DNA of 64,000 nt from Variovorax sp. PMC12 (GCF_003019815.1 NZ_CP027773.1:5325501-5389500), one strand, 5' to 3'; shown: positions 35,170 to 44,445, counted from the stretch's first letter. Program-made: numbers and translations. The notes: generated by a model from the letters alone, not told the origin.

Positions 35170-35676
35170 ATGAAGCATCGCAAAGGGTGGGGGATCGGCA
35201 TGGCGGCGGCGTTGCTGGCGACCGTATTGGCGCTTGCGGCTTGCGACTCGAAGAACATCAGCGAACTCGAGGAAGGCGTCTCCACCGAGGCCGACGTGCG
35301 TGCCCGTTTCGGCGAGCCCGAGAACATCTGGGACGGCCCCGACCGCGGCCGCATCTTCGAATACAACCGCCAGCCGCAGGGCCAGAAGAACTACATGATC
35401 ACCATCGGCACGGACGGCAAGATGAGCGCGCTGCGCCAGGTGCTGACGCCCGAGAACTTCGCCAGGGTGCAGCCCGGCATGATGATGGAAGACCTGCGCA
35501 AGATGCTCGGCAAGCCCGCCAAGGTCACGCCCTATGCGCTCAGGCGCGAGACCGAATGGGAATGGCGCTGGGTGCAGCCGCCGAACTCGGCCATGGTCTT
35601 CACCGCCACGCTGAACGACGACCAGCGCGTGGTGCGCAGCGGCTCGTCGCCCGACCGGGGCACCGAGGCGCCCTGA
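35170..35676 (+). CDS. BamE/SmpA/OmlA-like lipoprotein
   Basis: A 168-residue lipoprotein with signal and lipobox (LALAAC near residue 25). The mature part has two BamE-like repeats: LEEGVSTEADVRARFGEPENIW and VQPGMMMEDLRKMLGKPAKV. These alpha/beta motifs with a Gxt-x-xV-xxxfGxP pattern are typical of SmpA/OmlA. Such proteins act in outer-membrane stability, BamE as part of the BAM complex. Whether this is the BAM subunit or a paralogue cannot be said. It diverges from DUF3460 with 39 bp between. Confidence 0.82.
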   Translation: MKHRKGWGIGMAAALLATVLALAACDSKNISELEEGVSTEADVRARFGEPENIWDGPDRGRIFEYNRQPQGQKNYMITIGTDGKMSALRQVLTPENFARVQPGMMMEDLRKMLGKPAKVTPYALRRETEWEWRWVQPPNSAMVFTATLNDDQRVVRSGSSPDRGTEAP

Positions 35677-35689
35677 TCCCGAGGCAGCC

Positions 35690-37369
35690 TCAGGCGCCGT
35701 GGGCCGCGGCGGGCCGGCCCGTCACCAGTTCCTCCGCGAAGCCGGAGCGCTCGATCACCTCGCGCGGCTGGGGCTGCAGCGACTCGATGCGCAGCAGCCC
35801 GCCGCGCGCCAGCACCGCGCGGTGCAACTGCCGCAGCGCGTCGACGCCTGTGGCGTCCAGGTAGGTCAGGTGCGTGGCGTCGAGCACCACCGTCATGCCG
35901 CGCGGCGCGCGCTCGGCGGCGTTCACCGCCTCGTCCAGCTTGGCCGCCGCGCCGAAGAACAGCGCGCCGTAGATGCGGTAGGTCAGCACCGGCGGCTGCA
36001 GCGTCACCAGCTCCACGCTGAACAGCCCGCTCATGCGCCGGATGAACAGTGCGCAAGCCAGCACGATGCCGACCTGCACCGCCACCGTCAGGTCGAACAC
36101 CACCGTGAGGAAGAAGGTGCCGAGCATCAGCAGCCGGTAGTGCCGGCTGAAATGCCGCAGCTGCGTCGGCGTGAACTCGCGCCACTCGCCCATGTTCAGC
36201 CCCACGAACACCAGGATGCCCGCCAGCACCGCGAGCGGCACATGGCGCGCGAGCGGCGCGGCCAGCAGCACCACCAGCAGCAAGGTCAGCGCATGCACCA
36301 TGCCCGCGATCGGCGACGTGCCGCCCGAGCGGATGTTGGTGACGGTGCGCGCAATGGTGCCCGTGGCCGGCATGCCGCCGAAGAAGGGCGTGACCACGTT
36401 CGCGATGCCTTGCGCCATCAGTTCCTGGTTCGGGTCGTGCCGGGGCTGCCCGCTGATCTGGTCGGACACGCGCGCGCACAGCAGCGATTCGATGGCGCCG
36501 AGCAGCGCGATGGTCAGCGTGGGCGTGACCAGCTGCTTCACCGTCTCCCAGGAAAAGTCGGGCAGCGCGAAGGCCGGCACGCCTTCGGGAATGCCGCCGA
36601 AGCGCGTGCCGATGGTCTCCACGGGCAGCTCGAAGCCCCAGGACACCAGCGTGAGCGTGACCAGCGCCACGATCGGCCCCGGCATGCGCGCGCCTACCTG
36701 CACGGCCCGCGTGCGCGCCACCCGGCCGCCCACGCGCAGCACCGCGGCGCCGATCTTCGACTCGGCGCGCAGCAGCCGCGGCCACAGCAGCAGGCCCGCC
36801 ACGCAAGCCACGCCCAGCGCAAAGGCGTAAGGGTTGAAGGTGCCGATCTGCAGCGCCATGGCGTGCAGCTGCGAGAACACGTCGGCCGGCATCTTCGCCA
36901 CCGTCAGGCCCAGCAGGTCCTTGAGTTGCGACAGCAGGATCAGCACCGCGATGCCGTTGGTGAAGCCCACCACGATCGACAGCGGCACGAAGCGCACCAG
37001 CCGCCCCAGCCCGAAGAGGCCCGCCATGAACAGCAGCACGCCCGCGCAGGCGGTGGAGATCAGCAGGTTGGCGACGCCGTAGCGCTCGACGATGCCGTAG
37101 ACGATCACGATGAATGCGCCCGCCGGCCCGCCGATCTGCACCGCCGAGCCGCCCAGCAGCGAGATCAGGAAGCCCGCGATGATCGCCGTCCAGATGCCGG
37201 CCTCGGGCTTGAGCCCCGACGCGATGGCGAAGGCCATGGCCAGCGGCAGCGCCACGATGCCGACCGTCGCGCCCGCGCCCAGGTCCTTGAAGAAACGCGC
37301 GCGGTTGTAGTCCGCGAGCGCGTCCATCAAGCGTGGACGAAAGCGGTGGAGGTTCAGCGGGGAATGCAT
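35690..37369 (-). CDS. SulP family anion transporter with STAS domain
   Basis: A 559-residue protein with about 11-12 transmembrane segments (residues 30-430) and a cytosolic STAS domain at the C-terminus (about residues 450-545). Segments such as GATVGIVALPLAMAFAIASG, GGPAGAFIVIVYGI and FFGGMPATGTIARTVTNIRSG are typical of SulP transporters. STAS contains VVLDATHLTYLDATGVDAL. Substrates in the family are sulfate, bicarbonate or dicarboxylates; this one is not decided. ATG at 37369 gives MHSPLNLHRF. It lies 62 bp downstream of metG. Confidence 0.9.
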   Translation of the reverse strand: MHSPLNLHRFRPRLMDALADYNRARFFKDLGAGATVGIVALPLAMAFAIASGLKPEAGIWTAIIAGFLISLLGGSAVQIGGPAGAFIVIVYGIVERYGVANLLISTACAGVLLFMAGLFGLGRLVRFVPLSIVVGFTNGIAVLILLSQLKDLLGLTVAKMPADVFSQLHAMALQIGTFNPYAFALGVACVAGLLLWPRLLRAESKIGAAVLRVGGRVARTRAVQVGARMPGPIVALVTLTLVSWGFELPVETIGTRFGGIPEGVPAFALPDFSWETVKQLVTPTLTIALLGAIESLLCARVSDQISGQPRHDPNQELMAQGIANVVTPFFGGMPATGTIARTVTNIRSGGTSPIAGMVHALTLLLVVLLAAPLARHVPLAVLAGILVFVGLNMGEWREFTPTQLRHFSRHYRLLMLGTFFLTVVFDLTVAVQVGIVLACALFIRRMSGLFSVELVTLQPPVLTYRIYGALFFGAAAKLDEAVNAAERAPRGMTVVLDATHLTYLDATGVDALRQLHRAVLARGGLLRIESLQPQPREVIERSGFAEELVTGRPAAAHGA

Positions 37370-37431
37370 GGGCCCGCCGATTGTGGCCCGCGCGACGCCG
37401 CGCCCCGAATCGACCCCGTCCCGCCCGGGGA

Positions 37432-39531
37432 TCAGCGCACGCGCATGCCCGGCGTCGCGCCCGGCCACGGCTCCAGCACGTGGATGCCGGGGTGGGCCTT
37501 TTCGTCGCCGTGGCTCGCGGCCAGCACCATGCCTTCGCTGATGCCGAACTTCATCTTGCGCGGCGCGAGGTTGGCGACCAGCACCGTGAGCTTGCCCACT
37601 AGCTGCTCGGGCTGGTAGGCCGAGGCGATGCCGCTGAACACGTTGCGGGTCTTGCCTTCGCCCGCGTCGAGCGTCAGGCGCAGCAGCTTGGTCGAGCCTT
37701 CGACCTTCTCGCAGGCCACGATCTTCGCGATGCGCAGGTCGATCTTCGCGAAGTCGTCGATGGTGATGGCGGGCGCGATGGCTTCGCCGCCGGGCAGCTC
37801 CTGGGCTTCCGTCGCGGCGGCGGGTGCCGCAGCGGGTGCCTCGGGCGCATCGAACAGCTTGTCGACCTGCTTGGGGTCGGCGCGCTGCATCAGGTGCTTG
37901 TAGTCGCCGATGGCGTGGCCCGCGGGCAGAGACTGCGCCGCGTCGGCCCAGACCAGCGGCGAGGTCTTCAGGAAGGCCTCGACGTTCAGCGCCAGCGCCG
38001 GCAGCACCGGCTTCAGGTACAGCGTGAGCAGGCGGAAGGCCTCGATGCACACGGTGCACACGTCGTGCAGGCGCGCCTCGGCGCCTTCCTTCTTGGCCAG
38101 CTCCCAGGGCTTGTTCTGGTCGACGTACTCGTTCACCTTGTCGGCCAGCGCCATCACCTCGCGCAGGGCGCGGGCGTAGTCGCGGCCGTCGTACAACGTG
38201 TGGATCTGGGTGGCCGCGTCGCGCAGCGTGAACAGCAGCGCGTCGCCGTCTGCCGACACCTCGCCCAGCCTGCCGCCGAAGCGCTTGCCGATGAAGCCCG
38301 CCGCGCGGCTGGCGATGTTGATGTACTTGCCCACGAGGTCGCTGTTGACGCGCGCCACGAAGTCCTCGGGGTTGAAGTCGATGTCTTCGTTGCGGCCGTT
38401 GAGCTTGGCGGCGATGTAGTAGCGCAGCCATTCGGGGTCGAGCCCGATCGACAGGTACTTGAGCGGGTCGATGCCGGTGCCGCGGCTCTTGCTCATCTTC
38501 TCGCCGCTCACCGTGAGGTGGCCGTGCACGTACACGGCGTCGGGCGCCTTGCGGCCGCTGAAGTGCAGCATCGCGGGCCAGAACAGCGTGTGGAAGGTGA
38601 TGATGTCCTTGCCGATGAAGTGCACCTGCTCGAGGTCGGGGTCGGCCATGTACTCGGTGTACGAGATGCCGTCGCCGCCGAGTTCGATGCAGCGCTTGTC
38701 CAGCAGGTTCTTCAGCGACGCCAGGTAGCCCACGGGGGCGTCGAGCCACACGTAGAAGTACTTGCCCGGCGCATCGGGGATCTCGATGCCGAAGTACGGC
38801 GCGTCGCGGCTGATGTCCCAGTCGCCGAGGCCGCCCTTGCCCTCGTCGTCCTTGTAGAGCCATTCGCGGATCTTGTTCTGCACCTCGGACTGCACGTGGC
38901 CGGGGGCGGCGGTCCATTCCTTCAGGTAGGCCTCGCAGCGCGGGTCGGAGAGCTTGAAGAAGAAGTGCTCCGAGCTGCGCAGCTCGGGCTTGGCGCCCGA
39001 CAGGGCCGAGTAGGGATTGATCAGCTCGGTGGGCGCGTACACGGCGCCGCACACCTCGCAGTTGTCGCCGTACTGGTCCTTCGAATGGCAGTTGGGGCAC
39101 TCGCCCTTGATGAAGCGGTCGGCCAGGAACATGCCCTTTTCGGGGTCGTAGAACTGCTCGACGCTCTTGGTGCTGATCAGGCCGTTGGCCCGCAGGTCGC
39201 GGTAGATGTCCTGCGCGAGCTGGTGGTTCTCGGGCGCGTCGGTCGAGTGCCAGTTGTCGAAGGAGATGTAGTAGCCGTCGAGATACGGCTTGCGCCCGGC
39301 CGCAATCTCGGCCACGAAGGCCTGCGGCGTCACGCCGGCCTTGTCGGCCGCGATGGTGATGGCCGCGCCGTGCGCGTCGTCGGCGCAGACGAAGTTGACC
39401 TCGGCGCCGTTCATCCGCTGGTTCCGCACCCAGATGTCGGCCTGGATGTATTCCATCATGTGGCCGATATGGAACTTGCCGTTGGCGTACGGCAGGGCGG
39501 TGGTGACGAAGAGCTTGCGCGGGGCGGACAT
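37432..39531 (-). CDS. metG: Methionyl-tRNA synthetase
   Basis: A 699-residue class I synthetase of the E. coli long type. The HIGH motif lies in GKFHIGHMM near residue 20. Zinc-binding cysteines are CPNC and CEVC near residues 145-161. KMSKS appears as KMSKSRGTG near residue 340. A C-terminal tRNA-binding domain (IDLRIAKIVACEKV near residue 600) supports dimerisation. Start MSAPRKLF at 39531 is used. On the minus strand TAAAAT (39572-39577) may be its -10 box. metG and apbC are neighbours in E. coli, yet here apbC lies 9.4 kb away. Confidence 0.96.
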   Translation of the reverse strand: MSAPRKLFVTTALPYANGKFHIGHMMEYIQADIWVRNQRMNGAEVNFVCADDAHGAAITIAADKAGVTPQAFVAEIAAGRKPYLDGYYISFDNWHSTDAPENHQLAQDIYRDLRANGLISTKSVEQFYDPEKGMFLADRFIKGECPNCHSKDQYGDNCEVCGAVYAPTELINPYSALSGAKPELRSSEHFFFKLSDPRCEAYLKEWTAAPGHVQSEVQNKIREWLYKDDEGKGGLGDWDISRDAPYFGIEIPDAPGKYFYVWLDAPVGYLASLKNLLDKRCIELGGDGISYTEYMADPDLEQVHFIGKDIITFHTLFWPAMLHFSGRKAPDAVYVHGHLTVSGEKMSKSRGTGIDPLKYLSIGLDPEWLRYYIAAKLNGRNEDIDFNPEDFVARVNSDLVGKYINIASRAAGFIGKRFGGRLGEVSADGDALLFTLRDAATQIHTLYDGRDYARALREVMALADKVNEYVDQNKPWELAKKEGAEARLHDVCTVCIEAFRLLTLYLKPVLPALALNVEAFLKTSPLVWADAAQSLPAGHAIGDYKHLMQRADPKQVDKLFDAPEAPAAAPAAATEAQELPGGEAIAPAITIDDFAKIDLRIAKIVACEKVEGSTKLLRLTLDAGEGKTRNVFSGIASAYQPEQLVGKLTVLVANLAPRKMKFGISEGMVLAASHGDEKAHPGIHVLEPWPGATPGMRVR

Positions 39532-39734
39532 CGGGAAGGGCGCTTTCGGAGTGGCTGACGGGGAACCGGGCATTTTAGGTGGCCGCGTCCGGCCGTGGGT
39601 TGGACGCCGGCATCGCCCCCTCGAACCTCGCTTCCCGGGCTGCTTCGCTCCCTTGGGAACCGCCTCGAGGTGAGCTGAAAAATCAGTCAAATCCGCATGG
39701 CATCATTTCCGCTCCAAAACACAGGGAGGATTCG

Positions 39735-40400
39735 ATGCACAGTGCTAAGTCATTTGGTTTCAAGGCGATTCTGGGCGCGGTTTTTGCGGCCGCTGCGACC
39801 ACCAGCGCCATCGCCGCTGCACCATCTTTTGCCGATTGCTTCAAGCTGAAGCCCGGCGTGAACTACACGTTGAGCGACCGCTCGAAGATCCAGATCGTCA
39901 AGGCCCGGTTCGCGGGCAAGGCGGCCATGAGCGTGGTGAGCACCGACGGCGGCGTCAAGACCGCGAAGTTCTTCGATGAAACCGGCCGCCAGCGGCTGGG
40001 TTCCGAGCAATACGGCGTCGCGGCCCTGGGAGGCAACGCGAGCAAGGTCGTCATCAAGGAAGTCTTCTCGGCACCGTTTCCCGAGGTTCCGGCCGACGTC
40101 AAGCCGGGCGGCAATTTCAAGCTGGCCGGCAAGGGCGTGAAGACGACGAGCGCAGGCAACGAGGCCTTCGACTTCGCCAACAAGTACCAGTCCGAGCATG
40201 TCTTCGTGGGTTTCGAGAACCTGGAGCTGAAGCCGAACTACAACGCTCGCACTTTCGAAAACGTCTGCCATGTGCGCTCGCGCGGCGAGGACAACTCGGT
40301 CGACTCCTGGTACGCGCCCGAGTACGGTGTCATCAAGATGCAGGTGAAGACCGCCAAGGGCGAGTCGCTCTTCAGCTACGAACTCGACGGACTGGAATAA
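39735..40400 (+). CDS. Hypothetical secreted protein
   Basis: A 221-residue protein with a clear Sec signal peptide (about residues 1-27, FKAILGAVFAAAATTSAIAAA). The start is preceded by GGGAGGA. The mature part starts APSFADCFKLKPGVNYTLSD and is rich in Lys, Ser and aromatic residues, as in beta-rich periplasmic proteins. Two cysteines, one near the mature N-terminus and one in ENVCHVRSRG, might form a disulfide. No family was recognised. It is the first gene of the block that separates metG from apbC. Confidence 0.8.
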   Translation: MHSAKSFGFKAILGAVFAAAATTSAIAAAPSFADCFKLKPGVNYTLSDRSKIQIVKARFAGKAAMSVVSTDGGVKTAKFFDETGRQRLGSEQYGVAALGGNASKVVIKEVFSAPFPEVPADVKPGGNFKLAGKGVKTTSAGNEAFDFANKYQSEHVFVGFENLELKPNYNARTFENVCHVRSRGEDNSVDSWYAPEYGVIKMQVKTAKGESLFSYELDGLE

Positions 40401-40416
40401 CGTTGAGGCGTGAAAG

Positions 40417-40447
40417 GGATGCCGGCTGTAAAACCAGCCGCGCATCC
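40417..40447 (+). terminator. Hairpin after the secreted-protein gene
   Basis: A 12-pair stem with one bulge: GGATGC-CGGCTG at 40417-40428 pairs with CAGCCG-C-GCATCC at 40435-40447 around a 6-nt loop. It starts 17 bases after the stop; C-rich rather than T-rich sequence follows. Confidence 0.5.
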
Positions 40448-40468
40448 CCCGGGGCGTAAGGCTTTGGC

Positions 40469-40492
40469 CCCACGGTGCGGGCGCACCGTGGG
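40469..40492. repeat. Perfect inverted repeat in the 40.5 kb gap
   Basis: CCCACGGTGC (40469-40478) and GCACCGTGGG (40483-40492) are exact, with a 4-nt loop. It lies 108 bp before the dehydrogenase start. It could be an operator or a second terminator hairpin; no T-run follows. Confidence 0.6.
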
Positions 40493-40600
40493 ATGATCCC
40501 GGCGTAGACCGCCCGGCGAGTGCGCGCGACCTCCGCCACACCCGATGCAGGGAAGCCGGTCTCCGCAAATTCCTCGTCAACCGACCTGAGCGCCCAACCC

Positions 40601-41632
40601 ATGACCACCTCCATTCCCGCAACCCTGATCCCCGGCGACGGCATCGGCCCCGAAATCGTCGACGCCACGCTGGCCGCGCTCGATGCGCTGGGCGCGCCCT
40701 TCGAATGGGACCGCCAGATCGCCGGCCTGGGCGGCGTGGTGGCCGCCGGCGACCCGCTGCCGCTGGCCACGCTGGACAGCATCCGCCGCACCCGCCTCGC
40801 GCTGAAGGGGCCGCTGGAAACGCCCTCGGGCGGCGGCTACCGCTCGTCGAACGTGCGGCTGCGCGAGGAGTTCCAGCTGTACGCCAACCTGCGCCCCGCG
40901 CGCACCATCATTCCGGGCGGCCGCTTCGACAAGATCGACCTGGTGGTCGTGCGCGAGAACCTCGAAGGCCTGTACATCGGCCACGAGCACTACGTACCGA
41001 TCGACGGCGACCCGCACGCCGTGGCCATGGCCACCGGCATCAACACCCGCCAGGGCAGCCGCCGCCTGCTGGAATACGCCTTCGAGACGGCCGTGGCCAC
41101 TGGCCGCAAGAAAGTCACGATCGTGCACAAGGCCAACATCATGAAGGCGCTCACGGGCATCTTCCTGGAGACCGGCTTGGACCTGTACGAGAAGAAGTAC
41201 AAGGGCAGGTTCGAGCTCGACACGGTCATCATCGACGCCTGCGCCATGAAGCTGGTGCTGAACCCCTGGCAGTTCGACATGCTGGTCACGACCAACCTGT
41301 TCGGCGACATCCTGTCCGACCTGGTGGCGGGCCTGGTCGGCGGCCTGGGCATGGCGCCCGGCGCCAACATCGGCGCCGACGCCGCGATCTTCGAGGCGGT
41401 GCACGGCTCCGCGCCCGACATCGCCGGCAAGGGCATCGCCAACCCGACCGCGCTGCTGCTGGCCGCCGCGCTCATGCTCGACCACGTCAGGCTGCCCGAA
41501 CTGGCCACGCGCCTGCGCACGGCCATCGACGAGACGCTGAACATCGACAAGGTGCGCACCGGCGACCTGGGCGGCACGGCGGGCACCGAGGCGTTCACGA
41601 AGGCGCTCGTCGCCCGCATCAACGGCGGCTGA
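40601..41632 (+). CDS. Isocitrate/isopropylmalate dehydrogenase family protein, probably NAD-dependent isocitrate dehydrogenase
   Basis: A 343-residue beta-decarboxylating dehydrogenase. N-terminal IPGDGIGPEI, substrate-binding region SSNVRLREEFQLYANLRPAR, Tyr/Lys region and the nucleotide region EAVHGSAPDIAGKGIANPTALL are all present. The Ser-Asn...Arg-Arg pattern and short length fit an IDH3-like NAD-dependent isocitrate dehydrogenase more than LeuB or homoisocitrate dehydrogenase, but substrate choice is inferred. Start 40601 is used; a longer upstream frame has no evidence. The gene stands alone, with 200 bp before it. Confidence 0.88.
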   Translation: MTTSIPATLIPGDGIGPEIVDATLAALDALGAPFEWDRQIAGLGGVVAAGDPLPLATLDSIRRTRLALKGPLETPSGGGYRSSNVRLREEFQLYANLRPARTIIPGGRFDKIDLVVVRENLEGLYIGHEHYVPIDGDPHAVAMATGINTRQGSRRLLEYAFETAVATGRKKVTIVHKANIMKALTGIFLETGLDLYEKKYKGRFELDTVIIDACAMKLVLNPWQFDMLVTTNLFGDILSDLVAGLVGGLGMAPGANIGADAAIFEAVHGSAPDIAGKGIANPTALLLAAALMLDHVRLPELATRLRTAIDETLNIDKVRTGDLGGTAGTEAFTKALVARINGG

Positions 41633-41713
41633 GTTTCGCCGCATGGGGCTTGCGACGCGGTCGCGCCCCGTGCCGTGCCTTGCGTTTTCATTTCCGAGAA
41701 TTTCCGTCGAGCC

Positions 41714-42400
41714 ATGTCCAATCCGTTGCCCGTCCTGTCCCTCCTCGAAACCCGTGTCCTCGGCGTGCTGGCCGAGAAGCAGCGCACCGTGCCCGACAGC
41801 TACCCGCTCACGCTCAACTCGCTGGTGTCGGGCTGCAACCAGAAGACCAGCCGAAACCCGGTGCTCGAGCTCACCGAGTCGCAGGTGCAGGCCGCCATCG
41901 ACAGCCTGAAGGGCTACAGCCTCGTCGCCGAAACCAGCGGCGGGCGCGCCTACCGCTACGAGCACAACATCGACCGCGTGCTGCGCATTCCGTCGCAGTC
42001 GGTCATCCTGCTGACCGTGCTGATGCTGCGCGGCCCGCAGACGGCGGGCGAGCTGCGCATCGCCTGCGACCGCATGCACAACTTTGCCGACATCTCGTCG
42101 GTCGAGGGCTTCCTCAACGAACTGGCGGAACGCCCGGCCGGTGCGCTGGTCGTCAAGCTGGCGCGGCTGCCCGGTGCGCGGGAAAGCCGCTGGGCGCACC
42201 TGTTGAGCGGCACGCCGGCCGAAGAAGTCGCGGGCTCGGGGAGCGCATCGTCCGACGCCGCCCATGCGCCGCACGACGTGTCGCTGGGCGAGGTCGCGGC
42301 GCTCAAGGCCAACGTAGCGCGGCTCGAAACCGAGGTGGCGTCGCTCAAGGCGCTGCTCGGGCGCGTGTGCTCCGAGCTGGGGATTTCCGAAACGGACTGA
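41714..42400 (+). CDS. YceH family protein (DUF480)
   Basis: A 228-residue protein of the DUF480/YceH family. Two winged-helix domains are expected (residues 1-90 and 95-175), with LLETRVLGVLAEKQRTVPDSYPL at the start and SGCNQKTSRNPV near residue 40, the family signature. A coiled C-terminal segment (residues 195-225) follows. Conserved across proteobacteria, role unknown. The first in-frame ATG (41675) lacks family similarity, so 41714 is preferred. Confidence 0.88.
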   Translation: MSNPLPVLSLLETRVLGVLAEKQRTVPDSYPLTLNSLVSGCNQKTSRNPVLELTESQVQAAIDSLKGYSLVAETSGGRAYRYEHNIDRVLRIPSQSVILLTVLMLRGPQTAGELRIACDRMHNFADISSVEGFLNELAERPAGALVVKLARLPGARESRWAHLLSGTPAEEVAGSGSASSDAAHAPHDVSLGEVAALKANVARLETEVASLKALLGRVCSELGISETD

Positions 42401-42488
42401 TTCCGGTACTTCACACGGGCTTCACGCAGCCCGCGCATCCGCTGCCTAACTTCGTGCCCATTGCCAACTCTTCAATGGAGCACCGGAC

Positions 42489-42953
42489 ATGGACCACGGA
42501 CAGATCGCCGAATGGCGCGATCACATGCCTTTCGACGACATCAGCCGCCGCCTGCTCGGCTGGCTCGCTGCACTGGCTGGCATCGCGAGCCTCTATGCGT
42601 TCTTCTGGTGGGCCGCATCGGCCACCGGCTTTCTTCTGTTCGACGGCTGGTGGAACACCTGGCGCGGCCTGGGCACCGCGCTCGCGTTCCGCGATGCGGA
42701 TTCGGCCTTCTACCTGCTGAGCTGGGTGCTGTCGGTCTTCGGCGGCCTGTTCGGCTGGGTCGCGCTCATCGGCTTCGCGGCGGCGCACCGGCGCGGCTGG
42801 GAGGCGGTGCCGGCGTGGATTAAGTTCGGCTGCCTCGTCGGCGCGGTGGCCGGGCTGGCCTTCGAGCCCGGACGGCTGCTGGCGCTGGCGCCCATCGTGT
42901 GTGCGGTGCTGATGCTGCTGCGCTCGATGCTGCCGGCGCAGCCTGTGCGTTGA
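42489..42953 (+). CDS. Hypothetical membrane protein
   Basis: A 154-residue protein with four hydrophobic segments (about residues 22-48, 73-95, 108-128 and 130-146) and a polar N-terminus (MDHGQIAEWRDHMPF). No family is recognised. GGAG lies 11 bases upstream of the start. It could belong to an accessory island together with the next gene, 60 bp downstream. Confidence 0.7.
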   Translation: MDHGQIAEWRDHMPFDDISRRLLGWLAALAGIASLYAFFWWAASATGFLLFDGWWNTWRGLGTALAFRDADSAFYLLSWVLSVFGGLFGWVALIGFAAAHRRGWEAVPAWIKFGCLVGAVAGLAFEPGRLLALAPIVCAVLMLLRSMLPAQPVR

Positions 42954-43013
42954 GGGTTGCGCACTTCGAGAAAGCTCGGCTATCGTGAGCTCCCGCATTT
43001 CCGTCGGAGCCGA

Positions 43014-43370
43014 ATGACATCCACCTGTCTTCATTGCCGCCAGCCCGGTATCGACAGTATGGCCAAGCGCTGGTCCAGCCGTGCCAGGCCTGTCGAATGC
43101 AGCCACTGCGGCAAGCTGTCGCATGTGCTTGCCAGCACCTCGTCGGGCATCACGATGGCTGGCCTGCTGATCGTCACCGTCTCGGCCATTGCCGCGGGCG
43201 TATGGCACATGGCGCCGCTGGTGCTGGTCGGCCTGTGCCTTGCGGTCGCCAACAACATCCGGGCCTGGAAGCGCGCGAGGATGGTGCCGATCTCGAAGGA
43301 GGGCTCTGCCGGTGCCAGGAAGGAAGGCTGGTTCGTTTCCGGGGTCCTGGTGCTGCTCGGCCTGAGCTAG
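43014..43370 (+). CDS. Zinc-ribbon-like small membrane protein
   Basis: A 118-residue protein with two CxxC pairs (CLHC near residue 4 and CSHC near residue 31) that could bind zinc, then two transmembrane segments (about residues 45-85). The C-terminal part is basic, ending in a hydrophobic GVLVLLGLS. The start at 43014 gives MTSTCLHCRQPG. No named family is recognised. Its TAG stop overlaps the stop of the convergent TMEM175 gene within CTAG. Confidence 0.65.
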   Translation: MTSTCLHCRQPGIDSMAKRWSSRARPVECSHCGKLSHVLASTSSGITMAGLLIVTVSAIAAGVWHMAPLVLVGLCLAVANNIRAWKRARMVPISKEGSAGARKEGWFVSGVLVLLGLS

Positions 43371-43960
43371 TTCGGCTTGGGCACACGGCGCAGGTACAGC
43401 CGTACCAACATACCCGCCAGGCCGTTCAGCAAGAACGCGAACAGCGCCTTGCCGGGGCTGAAGAAGCTCAGTACTAACGTCAGCACGCAGGACGCCAGCA
43501 GCACCAGCAGCGATATGCGCCGGTCCACCCAGTGTTCGTCTTTCACCGGGTCTGGCAGCAGCGACATCAGGAGGAAGGCCGTGGCGGCCATGATGCCGAT
43601 GTTCACCGCGTAGATGGCCGTTGCCACGGTGTGCGAGGTGAAGCGGCCCATCAGCACGGTCGAGAAGGGCAGCAGCGTCACGAACAGCAGATAGAACAGG
43701 CTCCACTTCGCATAGCCCGCGCCCACCGATTCGCCGCGCGAACGGGCCTTGATCAGCGATAGCCAGCTCGCGCCCAACACGTAGAAGCTCAGCAGGTAAG
43801 GAACGAACTTGGGGCTCAGCGCCAGCAGGGCCCGATAGAACGAGGCCTCGGTCGCGCCCACGGCGGTTTCGTCGGGGATCCGCAGGTCGAGCACGAGGAT
43901 GGTCATGGCCACGGCGAAGATGCCGTCGGTCAGCGCGTCGAGGCGGTTCTTGGGGTACAT
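43367..43960 (-). CDS. TMEM175-like (DUF1211) potassium channel family protein
   Basis: A 197-residue inner-membrane protein with about six helices. The N-terminal signature RLDALTDGIFAVAMTILVLDL matches the repeated helix of bacterial TMEM175 proteins, which form leaky potassium channels as tetramers. Start 43960 (MYPKNRLDAL) is used. Its stop overlaps the convergent gene by CTAG. An AsnC regulator lies just upstream on the same strand (14-bp gap), so it may be co-regulated, but a link is not shown. Confidence 0.85.
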   Translation of the reverse strand: MYPKNRLDALTDGIFAVAMTILVLDLRIPDETAVGATEASFYRALLALSPKFVPYLLSFYVLGASWLSLIKARSRGESVGAGYAKWSLFYLLFVTLLPFSTVLMGRFTSHTVATAIYAVNIGIMAATAFLLMSLLPDPVKDEHWVDRRISLLVLLASCVLTLVLSFFSPGKALFAFLLNGLAGMLVRLYLRRVPKPN

Positions 43961-43974
43961 CGCGGCCTGCCTGT

Positions 43975-44445
43975 CTAGGGGCGTGAAACGGGCACGTCGA
44001 GGCTCGCTTTCACCGGGTCCATCGTCACCAGCGTGCGAAAGCGCTTGACGTTGTTGCTCTGGAAGAAAAGCTGCCGGGTCAGCGCGGTGTACTGCGCCAT
44101 GTCGCGCACCACGAAGACCAGGATGAAGTCCCACTCGCCCGTCACGTAGTAGCACTGTTGCACCTGCGGGCAGTCGCGGAAGCTCTGCTTCATGGCGTCG
44201 AGCAGTTCGATCTGCTCGCTCTCGGTCTCCACCTCGGCCACGATGGTGAGCGGATGGCCCAGCGCGGCGGGCGACAGCACTGCGCCGTAGCGCTGGATCA
44301 CGCCCTCGTCGAGCATGCGCTTCAGCCGCCGGTTGACGGCGGCCGTCGACAGGTGCACCCGTTCGCCGAGTTCGCTCTGCGGCATGCGGCTGTTGGCCTG
44401 CACGAGGTCGAGCAGGCGAAGGTCCAGGGCGTCCAGAGGTGTCAT
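43975..44445 (-). CDS. Lrp/AsnC family transcriptional regulator
   Basis: A 156-residue regulator. The N-terminal HTH (about residues 8-60, LDLRLLDLVQANSRMPQSELGE, then LSTAAVNRRLKRMLDEGVI) precedes a RAM ligand-binding domain (about residues 65-145, with VTGEWDFILVFVV). It likely senses an amino acid and controls the divergent M20 hydrolase and lyase genes (90-bp gap with two inverted repeats). Start at 44445. Confidence 0.92.
   Translation of the reverse strand: MTPLDALDLRLLDLVQANSRMPQSELGERVHLSTAAVNRRLKRMLDEGVIQRYGAVLSPAALGHPLTIVAEVETESEQIELLDAMKQSFRDCPQVQQCYYVTGEWDFILVFVVRDMAQYTALTRQLFFQSNNVKRFRTLVTMDPVKASLDVPVSRP

Noticed and set aside
35690..39100. A 1136-codon minus-strand frame joining the SulP gene with sequence inside metG
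   Set aside because: The extra N-terminal part is an out-of-frame reading of metG and has no protein-like character; the SulP start at 37369 explains the gene.
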